DNA from: Pampus argenteus
Lineage: Eukaryota > Chordata > Actinopteri > Scombriformes > Stromateidae
DNA length: 64,000 nt
Assembly (NCBI GenBank): GCA_036937835.1
Contig: CM072863.1
Coordinates: forward strand, 23,892,501-23,956,500
Direction of reading: 5' to 3'
A program made the position numbers and the translations under genes. Below, piece after piece: positions 23,377 through 35,400 of the stretch; the first letter of the stretch is position 1, and each line of letters opens with the position of its first letter. Below the pieces are notes generated by a model. It was not told the origin of the DNA. It was given only the letters and a program-made list of their open reading frames with translations, and made no database searches.

Positions 23377-25411
23377 AACTCTTGACTCTATTGCACCTCT
23401 GAAAAAGAAGACAATAAAACAGAGGAGGTTAGCACCATGGTATAGCCAGCACACTCACAAATTAAAGCAAGAGGCACGTAAATCTGAACGTAAATGGCGT
23501 GCCTCTTAACTGGAAGAATCTCGCCTAGCCTGGCAAGATAATCTTGCAATTTATAGGAAGGCTCTGCGTAATGCCAGAACAGCCTATTATTCCTCATTAA
23601 TTGAGGAAAATAAGAACAACCCCAGGTTTCTCTTCAGCACTGTAGCCAGGCTAACAGAGAACCACAGTTCTATCGAGTCATCTATTCCTTTAAGCCTAAC
23701 TAGTAATGACTTCATGAGCTTCTTTAATGATAAAATTCTAAATATTAGAGACAAAATTCATCACCTTTTGCCCTCAACAGGCACTCATCTGATTTCAGAT
23801 ACAGCAAGTTTGGAAATAGCTATAAAACCTGACATATATTTAGACTGCTTTTCTCCCGTCCACATTAAACAAATAACTACAATAATTTCTTCATCTAAGT
23901 CGTCAACCTGTCTCTTAGACCCCATCCCAACCAGGCTGCTTAAAGATGTATTACCTTTAGTTAGCCCGTCCTTATTGAATATGATTAATCTGTCTTTATT
24001 ATCAGGATATGTACCACAGTCCTTTAAAATAGCTGTGATTAAGCCTCTTCTTAAAAAACCAACTCTAGATCAAGAGGTCTTAGCCAATTACAGACCGATA
24101 TCAAACCTTTCATTCATCTCGAAGGTACTTGAGAAAGCCGTAGCCAATCAACTATGTGATTTTCTCCACACAAACAGCTTATTCGAGGAGTTTCAGTCAG
24201 GATTTAGAGTAAATCATAGCACAGAGAGCGCACTAGTTAAAGTTACAAACGACCTCCTAATGGCATCAGACAAAGGACTCATCTCTGTACTTGTCCTATT
24301 AGATCTTAGTGCTGCATTTGACACCATTGACCATCAGATTCTCTTACAGAGACTGGAATACCAAATTGGCATTAAAGGAACCGCCCTAGGCTGGTTTAAG
24401 TCATATTTCCTAGACCGTTCTCAGTTTGTTCATGTTCATGATGAATCCTCCATGCAAACCAAAGTTTCTCGTGGAGTCCCACAAGGTTCTGTATTAGGGC
24501 CACTTCTTTTCAGTTTATATATGCTTCCTTTAGGGAACATTATTAGGAATCACTCAATTAACTTTCACTGTTATGCCGACGACACCCAATTATATTTATC
24601 GATCAAGCCTGATGAAACCAATCACTTGACTAGACTTCAAGCATGCATTAAGGACATAAAAAATTGGATGACCCACAATTTTCTGATGCTAAATTCAGAT
24701 AAAACTGAAGTTCTCGTAATAGGACCCAAACACCTTAGAAACTATCATTCCAGAGATTTAGCCTTAGATGGGATCACCCTGGCCTCCAGCTCCACCGTAA
24801 AAAATCTTGGCGTTGTTTTTGATTAAGACTTGTCCTTTAATGACTATATAAAACAACTTTCGAGGACTGCATTCTTCCACTTGCGTAACGTTGCCAAAAT
24901 CAGACGCATCATTTCTCAAGCGGATGCAGAAAAACTAGTCCATGCATTTGTTACTTCTAGGCTGGACTATTGTAACTCTTTGCTATCAGGCTGCTCTAAT
25001 AAGTCTCTTAAGAGTTTGCAGCTGATTCAGAACGCTGCTGCACGTGTTCTGACAGGAACCAAAATCAGAGATCACATCTCTCCCATTTTGGCTTCCTTGC
25101 ACTGGCTACCCATTAAATCTAGAATAGAATTTGAAATTCTTCTACTAACTTAAAAAGCTCTTCATGGTCAGGCACCATCATATTTAAAAGAGCTCATAGT
25201 ACCTTACCACCCCACTAGAACATTGCGCTCCCAGGATGGTGGGTTCCTTGTGGTTCCTATAGTGTCTAAAAGTAGATTGGGAGCCAGAGCTTTCAGCTAT
25301 CAAGCTCCTCTTCTGTGGAATAAACTACCACTCTGTGTTCGGGAGGCAGACACGATCAACACCTTTAAGAGTAGACTTAAGACTTTCCTTTTTGATAAAG
25401 CTTATAGTTAG
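23377..25411 (+). pseudogene. L2 ORF2 remnant: RT and C-terminal domain
   Basis: One frame, read through three stops, spans a linker (PLKKKTIKQRRLAPWYSQ), the RT fingers (LANYRPISNLSFISKVLEK), first catalytic Asp (LLDLSAAFDTIDHQ at about 24298-24340), GVPQGSVLGPLLFSLYMLPL, catalytic CYADDTQLY (about 24573-24600), thumb and C-terminus (APLLWNKLPLCVREAD). Nonsense codons occur near 23507 (TAA), 24824 (TAA where the sister copy has CAA) and 25151 (TAA where it has TAC). The catalytic residues themselves are intact. The endonuclease is missing through 5' truncation. Confidence 0.9.
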
Positions 25412-26035
25412 GGCTGGCTCAGGTCATCCCTTAGTTATGCTGCCATAGAACTAGACTGCTGGGGGACTCACATACTCTCTCGCGCTCTCTCTCTCTCCTT
25501 ATCTATCCATCTATCTAATCCATCTATCTATCATGTTACTAATTAAACTTCTTCCCCGAAGTTTCTGTGCTCTCTCGTCCAGCAGGTTCTTGTGGACTGT
25601 GTCTGCTGCTGTGGTCCTGCGTGGCGTCTACTGCATGTGTTGTCGCCGTCATCATTGTTGCCATATCCCCATTACAGTTTATAGTTATGTAATGATTTGC
25701 TGCTACTGTAATAATTCATCATTCACTGTAACCTATTCTTATCATCCATTGTAATTCATTATTATTCATTGTGAGTGTACAATATGTGTGTGTTGATTTG
25801 TTCTGTACATGTGACATCATTGCACGTCTGTCCGTCCTGGGAGAGGGATCCCTCCTTTGTGGCTCTTCCTGAGGTTTCTTCCACCTTTTTCCCTGTTAAA
25901 AGGTTTTTTGGTGGACAAGTTTTTCCTCACTCGAATCGAGGGTCTAAGGACAGAGGGTGTCACTCCCTGTACAGATTGTAAAGCCCTCTGAGACAAATGT
26001 ATTTTGGGCTATATAAATAAGATTTGATTTGATTT
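23377..26035 (+). mobile_element. L2-clade LINE (copy C), inserted in gypsy 3
   Basis: The copy begins just upstream of the RT domain and extends to the 3' tail TATAAATAAGATTTGATTTG. The gypsy RNase H reads ...NYDVG at the left edge and DRELLAIKLALEEW at the right edge; both edges share 'gac', so the insertion is clean or nearly so. At ~2.66 kb it is the longest copy of this L2 subfamily in the window. Its 3'UTR carries the CT/TCTA patches. Confidence 0.92.
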
Positions 26036-26315
26036 GACCGTGAACTGCTGGCCATTAAGCTTGCTTTGGAGGAGTGGAGGCATTGGCTGGAGGGGGCTGG
26101 ACCCCCCCTGCCCGGACCCCCCCTGCCCGGATCGTCGATGGGGGTCCAGTCTACACGGTCCGGAAGCTGTTGGCTGTTCGCCCCCGAGGGAGGGGTCTTC
26201 AGTACCTCGTTGACTGGGAGGGTTACGGACCGGAGGAGAGGTCTTGGGTCTCCTCCCGGAACATCTTGGACCCTGACCTCATACTCTGCTCTGTGGGTCC
26301 TGTTGTCTGTCTGAA
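26036..26315 (+). pseudogene. gypsy 3 RNase H piece fused to chromodomain
   Basis: Directly after the L2, RNase H continues as DRELLAIKLALEEWRHWLEG to about 26095. It then jumps, with two 'ccccccctgcccgga' repeats at the seam, to the integrase C-terminal chromodomain (VYTVRKLLAVRPR, LQYLVDWEGYGPEERSW, NILDP) at about 26130-26280. The integrase zinc finger and DDE core are deleted. A C-terminal chromodomain marks the element as a chromovirus. Confidence 0.88.
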
Positions 26316-26322
26316 CCTGACA

Positions 26323-26372
26323 AATGTATTTTGTGATTTTGGGCTATATAAATAAAATTTGATTTAATTTAG
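26323..26372 (+). mobile_element. L2 3' tail, right half (split by gypsy 3)
   Basis: It continues the L2 fragment that stops at 22323 and ends with TATATAAATAAAATTTGATTT. The first five bases are the TSD copy. Confidence 0.9.
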
Positions 26373-26384
26373 ATACACTGTGAC

Positions 26385-27023
26385 ACATGCCCAAGGCATC
26401 AAGTCAGTGTTTGAGCTGTTCCTTCCACAAACTCTTCAGAAGATCCCTTGAGATGACCAACATGGAAGGGAGGAGAATGTTTAGTGATAGCTCGATTTAG
26501 AATGACAAAACACATTCTAAAACTGGATGTCTATATGGGACTGTAGTTTCTTGTTGGGGTGTACAGATCCTGTAATGCAGTGGTTCTCAACCTTTTTGTG
26601 GTCCTCAACCCCCTGCATATTTTTGATTGACCTAAGGGGCCCCCCGTCCCCCCTCAAACTATATCCTTTAATTTTTTTAAGTTAATGAGTTTTACCACAT
26701 CAGCTTCCTGCAAATATTTTATATCTTATATTTTATATATAATACAACTCTGTAGTTTAGCTAGATAAAGGTCTCAAGTCACATTTAAACCATTTTTTTT
26801 AAGATATTTTATTTTCACGGACCCCTTGCAATTACGCCAAAACCACTAGGGGTCGACCCCCGGTTGAGAATCACTGCTCTAATGAAGCTATTTCCAGCTT
26901 ATGGGATGGTGCTTATCGCGTGAATGACAAACTGGCTCCCATCAGGGATGTTTGGGAGAAATTGTCATTTATGTACAATCCAGGGCCAGAGGTGACAGTG
27001 GATGAACGGGTATGGTTGCCCTG
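26385..27023 (+). pseudogene. piggyBac-type transposase fragment
   Basis: The N-terminal piece reads SVFELFLPQTLQKI and later FLVGVYRSCN. After removal of the nested MITE it continues in the same frame as EAISSLWD, then RVNDKLAPIRDVW and MYNPGPEVTVDERV, which contains the first catalytic Asp context (TVDE) of the piggyBac DDE_Tnp_1_7 domain. At least two stops (about 26438 and 26548) and a deletion between SSLWD and RVNDK break it, and it terminates at 27021-27023. The rest of the catalytic domain is absent. Confidence 0.7.
26578..26876. mobile_element. hAT-type MITE, 299 bp, inside the piggyBac gene
   Basis: Ends CAGTGGTTCTCAACC and GGTTGAGAATCACTG are inverted with one mismatch in 15. The flanking 8-bp TSD is ctgtaatg (26570-26577) and ctctaatg (26877-26884), one mismatch. 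No coding capacity. Confidence 0.9.
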
Positions 27024-27082
27024 ACACCATATTGAGTTTCAATGTTCAGTTTATGGTTCACACAGACATACATACTTGCCTG

Positions 27083-27083
<1 letters not shown>

Positions 27084-27113
<30 letters not shown>
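27084..27113. repeat. (CA)n microsatellite
   Basis: About 15 CA units. Confidence 0.95.
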
Positions 27114-27115
<2 letters not shown>

Positions 27116-27525
27116 CTGTTTATCAATGTTCATCTTATGGTTTAATTTGGTTTTATGAAAAATAAACTGACTTTTTGTCTTTATCCTACTATAACCTATG
27201 CCACACCACATATTTCACTATTGTTAATATTTTATTTTTTTTTAAGGTAAGGTAGATGTAGTCTAGTAGTAGTAATACTAGTTTATAAGACATGGATAAT
27301 ATAATTACTCATTTTATTACTATAGGAAATATATTTTGTGAATTTAAAACAGTTTTTGAAATCGAGTGTTATATTGTAACATAAAAGGTCTGTAGAGCCA
27401 AAAAAATAAAACATTGAAAGTTAGCTATGAGGTGAAAAACAATATTGAATGATAACTAGTGTTTTTAAATAATTTCAAGCTGAGTTAAATCACGGGTCAA
27501 ATTTGACCCGCTAACACTAAAGATG

Positions 27526-27856
27526 TAAGCAGCTTTCTAACACACCTGGTATTAAATTGTATACATCTGTATCTGGATGTTGACATCTTAGCACTGGGTC
27601 TTTGCATTTACATCTGGTTAAAATGCATTCTTGTTTCCTAAGCTATGCCTGCATTGTAATCAGATCTCAATGTGCAATTTAACTAGGCAGAGCCACAAAC
27701 AGACATCATGCACTTTTTTTGCAAAGGAAATTACCACTACTACTTGTAAAGTTAACAGAGCTTTCTCTAGCTGGATGGATGAAGTGGATGTGAGCCTGAC
27801 CATCACTGTGTGTTCTGAGTGCAATTACACCTGCATTGACATGTATTTTTATATAT
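27526..27856. other. Spacer without recognised gene
   Basis: Unique-looking DNA. The open frame starting at 27631 has no family resemblance and runs into the L2 tail. Confidence 0.45.
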
Positions 27857-28284
<428 letters not shown>

Positions 28285-28903
28285 GCCAGGTATAAATGGG
28301 GTATTAGTGATGGTCACACAAAGCTATGAAGGCAGGAACTGTAAATATACAGTAGCACCCCTGATTAAGCTTTAGATCATCAAAAATGTGCATAATGAGT
28401 TTAAAAAAAACAAAACTCATTAAATAAAGCTCACACTGCTTAGAACAGATCCTGGTTACCACCTGAAGATTCCAATGGGCTCATTCAGTAGTACAGACCT
28501 ACCAATAGTGATTCCAAGGACTTCCGACACTGTAGAATGCTCCCGGGTTTTGGGTTTTTTTTCCGTTTTTTTTGTTACTGTATTTAGAGAAAGTACATTT
28601 CAAGCCTAAATTGGTTTATTATCAGGTACAGAAGCATGATGAATATTTTTGCTTTTTTAAATACAATATAGATTTTAGCAAATATTTTAAAACCAAGTCC
28701 TTAGGTAATATAATACAGAGTTCATCCTCTGGGAAGCATGGATGTACTCAGTAAATTTGTGGCAAACTTCTTATTAAATTATGAGAGTTTCATCCTCTGG
28801 GCTGCATAAATATTCATAGTAAATGTATTGGAATTCTGGGTTTCATGTATGAAAGTCCTAATTGCATATACTGCGATGTACTGCTGTGCACTTTATGTTA
28901 GTT
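28285..28903. other. Spacer without recognised gene
   Basis: AT-rich; two short similar phrases ('cctctgggaagcatggatg' and 'cctctgggctgcataaat') near 28728 and 28793 suggest a local imperfect duplication. Nothing else seen. Confidence 0.4.
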
Positions 28904-31900
28904 CAATCCAATCCAATCCACTTTATTTATATAGCACAATTTTAGCAAACACAGGGTTTCCAAAGTGCTGCACAACACAATAGAACACAATAAATAACAA
29001 TATAAAACATCAAGTATATAAAAGAGGTTAGAAAAACAATAAAACAATAAAAATAAAATGAATAAAAGGCACTAGATAAAATAAATAAAAAATAGACAAA
29101 GATAAGTACGTAAATAACAAAAAGCATGTATGCACATAAAATCAACCATCTATATGGTGTTAAAAGCCAAAGAGAAGAGGTGGGTTTTAAGAAGGGTTTT
29201 AAAATGAGACAGAGAAGAGGCCTGTCTCACGTGCAGCGGCAATTTGTTCCAGATCTCCGGGGCTGCAATGGCAAATGCTCGCTCCCCTCTGAGCTTAAGT
29301 ATAGCTTTAGGGACAGTCAAGAGCAGCTGGTCAGCTGACCCGAGAGAACGGCTAGGTATATAGGGGTGCAGCAGCTCAGAGAGGTAGGGTGGGGCAAGGC
29401 CATTCAAGGCCTTAAAAGCAAATAAGAGAACTTTAAAATTAATCCTAAAATGGACAGGCAGCCAGTGGAGTGAAGCTAAAATAGGTGAAATGTGCTCAAA
29501 TTTGCTTGTGCCAGTTAAAAGACGTGCAGCAGCATTTTGGACCAGCTGAAGACAACTAATCGAGGACCCACTAACCCCCAAATAAAGTGCATTGCAATAG
29601 TCAAGCCGAGTGTTCACAAAGGCATGGATAACTGCCTCAAAGTGCTGTTTCTGTAGGAGTGGTTTTATTTTTGTTAGCTGCCTTAACTGAAAAAAGCTGG
29701 ATTTTACCACAGCTTTAATCTGGCTGTCGAATTTCAGATCGGCGTCCACTTTTACCCCTAGATTTTTAACAATTGGGACGCGGTAATGTGCCAAGGGACC
29801 CAGATCAACTAGAGGGGGGGTCCCGGAAGTGCCACCAAAGACTATGACTTCTGTCTTTTTTTCATTAAAATTCAGAATATTTAAAGCCATCCAGGCTTTA
29901 AGATCCTCTAGACACATTAGTAGCGGTTTGACAGAGTAAGAGTCTGCCTTTTTGAGAGGGACATAGATCTAGCTATCATCCGCATAGCAGTTGAAGGATA
30001 TGCCATGTTTCCTGAGGATGGAGCCAAGTGGGAGAAGGTAAAGGCAGAATAAAAGAGGGCCAAGCACAGAGCCCAGTGGGACCCCACATGAGAGAGGAGC
30101 AGTGGAGGACACAGAGTCATCAAGGCTGACACAGAAAGTCCGATGTGACAGGTAGGACCTAAACCATTGGAGTGCCGTGCCACTGATGCCCACCCACTGC
30201 TCCAGACGAGCAATCAAAATTTTATGGTTGACTGTATCAAAGGCAGCAGTCAAATCTAAAAGTACAAGGACAACACAGTGACCAGCGTCAGTAGCTAAAA
30301 AGATATAATTAAAAACTCTTAAAAGCGCTGATTATGTGCTGTGCAATGTTTTAAAACCGGATTGGAAAATCTCAAGAATTTTATGTTCATTTAAAAAGTC
30401 CATGAGCTGAGAATAAACAATCTTCTCTAAGATTTTAGAGAAGAAGGGCAGCTTAGAGATAGGTCTGTAATTTGCCAAGACAGAAGGATCAAGCCCAGGT
30501 TTTTTTAAAAGAGGCATCACAACTGCATGTTTAAAATGTACAGGGACCACTCCAGAGAACAGGCTGCTATTAATGATAGTGAGACAAGATGGTCCAATGG
30601 TGGGAAAAGCCTCCTTAAAAAGTCGGGATGGGACAGCATCGTCCGGAGAACCTGAGGGCTTCAAATGACTCACAATCTGCTGCAAGAGAGGCAGGGACAC
30701 AGGGTCAAACGTGTCCAACACCATAGAGCAGGGGACAAATACTGAAGGGTCGGAAGCAGAAGGAGAAATACGTGCTGTGGTAAAAGTGACCTTATCAATA
30801 AAGTGGTGCAGAAAGTTCTCACACACAGCAGGGGAGGCCTCGATTCCAGTCTGTGGTGCATTCAGAGCGGAGTTGATGACTTTAAACAATACACAAGGAT
30901 TATGACAGTATAACAGAACTATATTAGAAAAGTATTGTCTTTTTGCCTCTTTCACAGTGCACTGATAATGACGCCAACAATCCCTCATGATTTGAAAAGA
31001 CACTTGCAGTTTGTCCTTCTTCCACTTTCGCTCAGCTCTTCGACACTCCTGTCTGGCAATGCGGGTTGTGTCATTTAACCAGGGCTCTGGTTTGGCTTTC
31101 TGCTGCCTGGTCTTTAATGGAGCCGCAATGTCTATGGCAGTTTGACAGGTGTCACGAAACCATGAGTTAAGAGCCTCTGTATCCTCATACACAGACTCAG
31201 GAATGACGCAGTTTTGGCTGAAAACTGCGGAGAAGTGAGCAGCAGTGAAAGAGTTAATAACTCGCCGTTTGCGAACAGCAGCGCAAGGTTTAACTGTGTG
31301 ACAGCAAACAGCTGCTTCAAACAGTACAGGCATATGATCAGAGAAAAAAGCGTCACAGACCTCCAGGTTAAGAATAGGCAAACCAGAAGATAAAACCAGA
31401 TCAAGTGTGTGACCATGTTCATGTGTAGGCCCAAGTACAGACTGCATGAGATTAAAAGAGTCAATGATGTTTAAAAAGTCTCGTGCCAAAGGGTTTTCAG
31501 GGCAGCACACATGAATATTACAGTCTCCAGCAATAAGGACCCGGTCATATTTCGGCATAATATCAGCTAAGAACATAGAAAAGTCAGATAAAAAGTCTCT
31601 GTTATATCTGGGAGGCCGGTAAACCACAGCACACAGCACCGTGTGAGGGTGTCCCAGCTCAAACAGACTGAGTTCAAAGCTGGTAAAGGAGGATGACAGC
31701 GATATCTGTTTGCATTTAAAGTCACTCTTAAAAACAGTCGCAATACCTCCTCCTCGGCCAGACATCCGAGGAGAGTTAAAAAAGCAGCAGTCATCGGGTA
31801 AAAGTTCTGTGAAGACACTGGTCTCACCAACACTCAGCCAGGTCTCGGAGATAAAAAGGAAATCCAGTTCCCGTGATGTGAAGAAATCCTTGAGAATAAA

Positions 31901-32482
31901 TGATTTGTTTGCGAGCGATCTGGCGTTTACCAGGCCAAACCTGGCAGGAGCTGGCGGGACAGGGCGAACAGCTGACAGAGAGGCCCGATGCAGAGGCTGC
32001 AGGTTCCCCAGATTCACGCCGCGCCAGCGGAGACGAGGAGAGCAGGGTCCACGGGCTGGAACATCCCATCCGAGCTCGCCACCGGTACCAACCAGGCAGC
32101 GACAGGGTCCAGCGAACGTCGACAGAAACAAAGGCGAGGGCCCGCTCCATATCGACCTGGATCAGGACGTCCGGCCCTCAGCCTCACCAGACAGCCACTA
32201 CGCTTCCCCCGGCGGCAGTGACGTTTTCGCCGCGGTAGCAGCGCTGGAGTACGGCAGAGGTCTGTCGGGATGTCCCATAGAAAAGGGGGCAGAGTTTTTC
32301 GGCCAAAATGATCGAAGTTGGCAAGATTATAGGTGGAGATTCTTAGATCTAGCAATGTTTGACGATCATAAACAAGCAGAGAGTTGATGGTTTGTGCAAA
32401 AAGTGTTACAAACAGGAGAAACACACACAACAGTCGGAGCAGCTGACGGCCCGCCACACACACTGGCGCCATCTTGCTTTTT
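28904..32482 (-). mobile_element. Nearly full-length L2-clade LINE (copy D, different subfamily)
   Basis: On the minus strand it begins at about 32482 (AAGATGGCGCCAGTGTG), encodes one long ORF2-type protein and ends with a tail of TTGGAT repeats (28904-28920) after ATATAAATAAAGTGGATTGG. The 3' tail differs from the TTTGATTTGATT tail of the other L2s, so it is a separate subfamily. At ~3.58 kb it retains endonuclease and RT. Only one frameshift and two nonsense changes were found. No separate ORF1 is evident upstream. A TSD was not identified with confidence. Confidence 0.88.
29150..32472 (-). pseudogene. L2 ORF2: AP endonuclease plus reverse transcriptase
   Basis: Reading starts at 32472 (MAPVCVAGRQLL, then LLVYDRQTLLDLR). 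A frameshift between about 32131 and 32014 moves to the frame that continues to 29150. The endonuclease shows FGLVNARSL, ISETWL, GDCNIH and SDHMPV. RT shows LANYRPISKLPFFSKILEK, LLDLTAAFDTVNH (first Asp), GVPLGSVLGPLLF (Gln to Leu in the usual GVPQGS) and CYADDS (catalytic pair, about 29975). Two in-frame stops break it: TAA after TLHST near 30330, probably from GAA, and TAG after YADDS near 29967, probably from CAG. The C-terminus ends NKLPLHVRQASSLSHF...SLAFNTI. Full length would be about 1,100 residues. Confidence 0.9.
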
Positions 32483-35400
32483 TTTTTGGACTGAACTTCA
32501 TGAGTATACTGCTTTTGCAGGTAGTGTACAAGAAATCATTGTATTTTACTGTTTCGCACAACAAAAAATCAGTCAATTGAACTGCTACTTGAGAATTTGA
32601 CCATTTTAAACATCCCCTGCAGACATGTATGATATATAGAACTCTGCTTTAAATAATAATTTGTCTAAAATAATATTATTTTGACAAAAAAGTTCAATTA
32701 CGTCCATAATTTCCATCCCTTATTCTGAGGTTTTCCACAGCAGCATGTCCTTTGCATTACATTCTTGGACAATAGCGTACACAAATGTAATACAAATGTA
32801 TTTTTCACCATGCCAGTGACCTTGTTAACATGCTAGTGAGCTGTGAGATAAAAATATGGAAAAGGAGAATATCTATACTTACAGGCACATGTTGGCATTC
32901 TTTGACACCTCTGCTGCGGTAAGAAAGATATTCCAAACTGGATTCAACTAAAAAGTGTTAATGAGGAAATGGCTGTTAAATTGTGTCGTGAAGGTTGACT
33001 AATTTCCCTTTTCTGCATTATATAAAGTAACAACCCACAGAGTCAAAATGTTGTTCATAGGTAGCAGATCACATATTTAAATTATTGTTATCCTGAAAAA
33101 TAAACGGCAGCATGATTTATTTATATTACCCGATGTTTCTGAGTAGTCCTGTGCTGAATGGTCAGGCTGATTTGTTTTTTTTCTCAGCTTCATTAATGTC
33201 TACAGTCATTCATTTATTTCAAATTCATTCAAATATGTTGATATTTTGACAGTGTTCTGTTCTGTTTCACAGTAAACGTTTAGTGTGTTGCATATGCAGT
33301 GACCTTAATATTACAATATAGCACATTATGTAATTCAAGTTCCACTTAAGGTAGCAGAGAAGCACATATTGCTATAAATTACTTCTGGGCAGTACATTAT
33401 AAATGGATTCAGAGCTACAGTACAGAGTATGGCTTTGGGGTAATTTCCAGACATCGAACATCTGAAACCATCAGCCCTAAACATGCACTCCACATTTCAC
33501 CCATTACTTCCTGGCAGGAAGTGGTCCCATTGGTCCCTCATCTTGGTTAATGGTGGCTGAGTGGCTCTCAAAACACTCGCATAATGACCTGTAATGTATA
33601 AATACTCACCTACTGGGTCATTTTCTTCCTCTCTCAATCCTAATGTACATTTGAGAGTCCCTTCCAAATGTGCCATTCAGTTCAATATGAAATTACAAAA
33701 AAAGAAAAAAATCCAGAGGAGGGGTTTGAAATGGATGGCACTGTGGTTGATGCAGGGCTGACAATAATGGCTGCTTCGAGTTACAGACACACAGACTATA
33801 TGGCAGAACAAAAGCACAGACAAGATGACAAAAGAAGGAATCAAACAGAAAGTAGAAGGAGAAAGGAAAATCTGTATTTCCTCTGAGACTGACGGGTCCT
33901 GTCCCACTTTTCACCCTCACAGTCTTGCGGCCCTAATGTGCACATTCATGTGAGCGTCTGCAAGAGCTCAGGGTGTCCCATTTCTATTTGTGTATTCTGC
34001 AAGGGTGCTGCCATGACCCCGTGATGTGCCCTTGCCAGTGAAGCCTTCATTATTAGGCTAATTTATACTTCAGCGGAAAAGTGGTGGTTGACCAGGTGTT
34101 GGCCAACAGAGCTTTGTCAAACAGTGTTTTGTATTCTGTACTTTTAGCAGCAGTGGAGGTTGTGACAATAACAACCAGAGGCCATGCCCAGCTAAGTTTT
34201 GTTTATAGGTATGAAGATGATGCCCAGAATAGAGCAGTGACTGCAGGAACACTAGCAGTTTCTCTGAGCTAACCATTATTGTACGATGACTTTCCTGATG
34301 GTCCTGTTACCTTTCTGCCTCCATTCTTCATCATTATTCTTTCATTTGTTGTGCTCAAAGTCAAATGACTCACAACTGTGCACTTGTTCAAACTCAGACA
34401 CAAATGATTCATGTAGAAATCATGTTCATTTGGAAAGCTGTAGGAGGCTCAGCAGCTTCTCCTGACATGCGTCAGTTTGTGTGAGTCCTTGTTTCCCCAA
34501 ATATAATAGAGTGCAAAGCATGACTCATAGATTCACAATGGCTGCATTTATGGGACATACAGTACTGTGCGTTTGTTTTAGGCAGTAAAACATTCTGTCA
34601 AAAATAATGTGATGAAACATTTTTATTTATCAGTAATTATTTTATTTATTTATCTAAGTTGATACAAAGTTCAGTAACAAAAGAAACCTAAATTAAATCT
34701 ATATTTGGTGTGAGAAGCTTTTAGAATAGCAGCCTTTAAAAAGCAACAGGTCTTCTCTGTAAACCTGTGCAGTTATTCAGGTACCTCAGTTATCTCTCTC
34801 TCTCTATCTCTGCGTACAGTTAACACACAGCACTCTCATTTTGACATATCTAATGATTAGTGATTGTTTGCTATACAGCAACATCTCCAACATTGCCAGC
34901 AGTTATTCAAAGTGTTTTGTAAACAAGGCTATTTGGAAAGAAGTCAGGCATTCTTGGACAAAAGCTTGCCAAGCTTATATGATTTATTCCATCTGGCTGT
35001 ATCCTTGAGATGTTTGCTTGTGTTGCATGAAAAGATCTAAAGAAACATTGCTACATGTCAGTAAACAATGTAAATAATACCTGCTCATTTCAAGCATTCA
35101 AGCTTATTACATAATGTGGTGTTATATAGCCTCTTTAGAAATCAATAATAGATACAACAAAATAGATGTGCAATATGTAATTATATTCAGCATATCAGAG
35201 TTTTTGGTACTGCAGACAGATAATAGTATTTTCAGGATTTTGTTTCAGAGCAACATGTAAATTACATTTAACCTTCTTTTAACATATAACTCTGTTCACA
35301 TTAACTTTTTCGTTTAATCCTCATGACATCATAGCTTAAAACAAGAGAATGAGCATGTGTAGCTCATGCTACCTTTATCTCGCTAGCTACCTGCTAATAG

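Larger units (their letters stand above)
22324..26322 (+). mobile_element. Ty3/gypsy chromovirus remnant (gypsy 3), itself split by an L2
   Basis: The outermost bases are TGTCAGG at 22324 and CCTGACA at 26316-26322, a 7-bp inverted pair with TG...CA ends as in LTRs, flanked by the 5-bp TSD 'aatgt' (22319-22323 and 26323-26327). Internally only part of an LTR, a piece of RT, the start of RNase H, and the chromodomain survive; gag, protease, integrase core and the second LTR are deleted. The RNase H is cut by L2 copy C. The sushi-type (Tf1/sushi) assignment rests on the chromodomain and RT style. Confidence 0.85.
26373..27525 (+). mobile_element. piggyBac transposon remnant
   Basis: A transposase pseudogene (26385-27020) is followed by a 3' region with a (CA)n run (27084-27113) and an 18-bp perfect palindrome CGGGTCAAATTTGACCCG at 27493-27510, a motif I associate with piggyBac subterminal regions. 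Clear TTAA-flanked ends could not be fixed on the left. It is interrupted by a hAT MITE at 26578-26876. Confidence 0.65.

Noticed and set aside
31710..32387. Plus-strand open frame of 225 codons
   Set aside because: It is antisense to the N-terminal and endonuclease coding region of the minus-strand L2 copy D, is Arg/Ala-rich and shows no domain.
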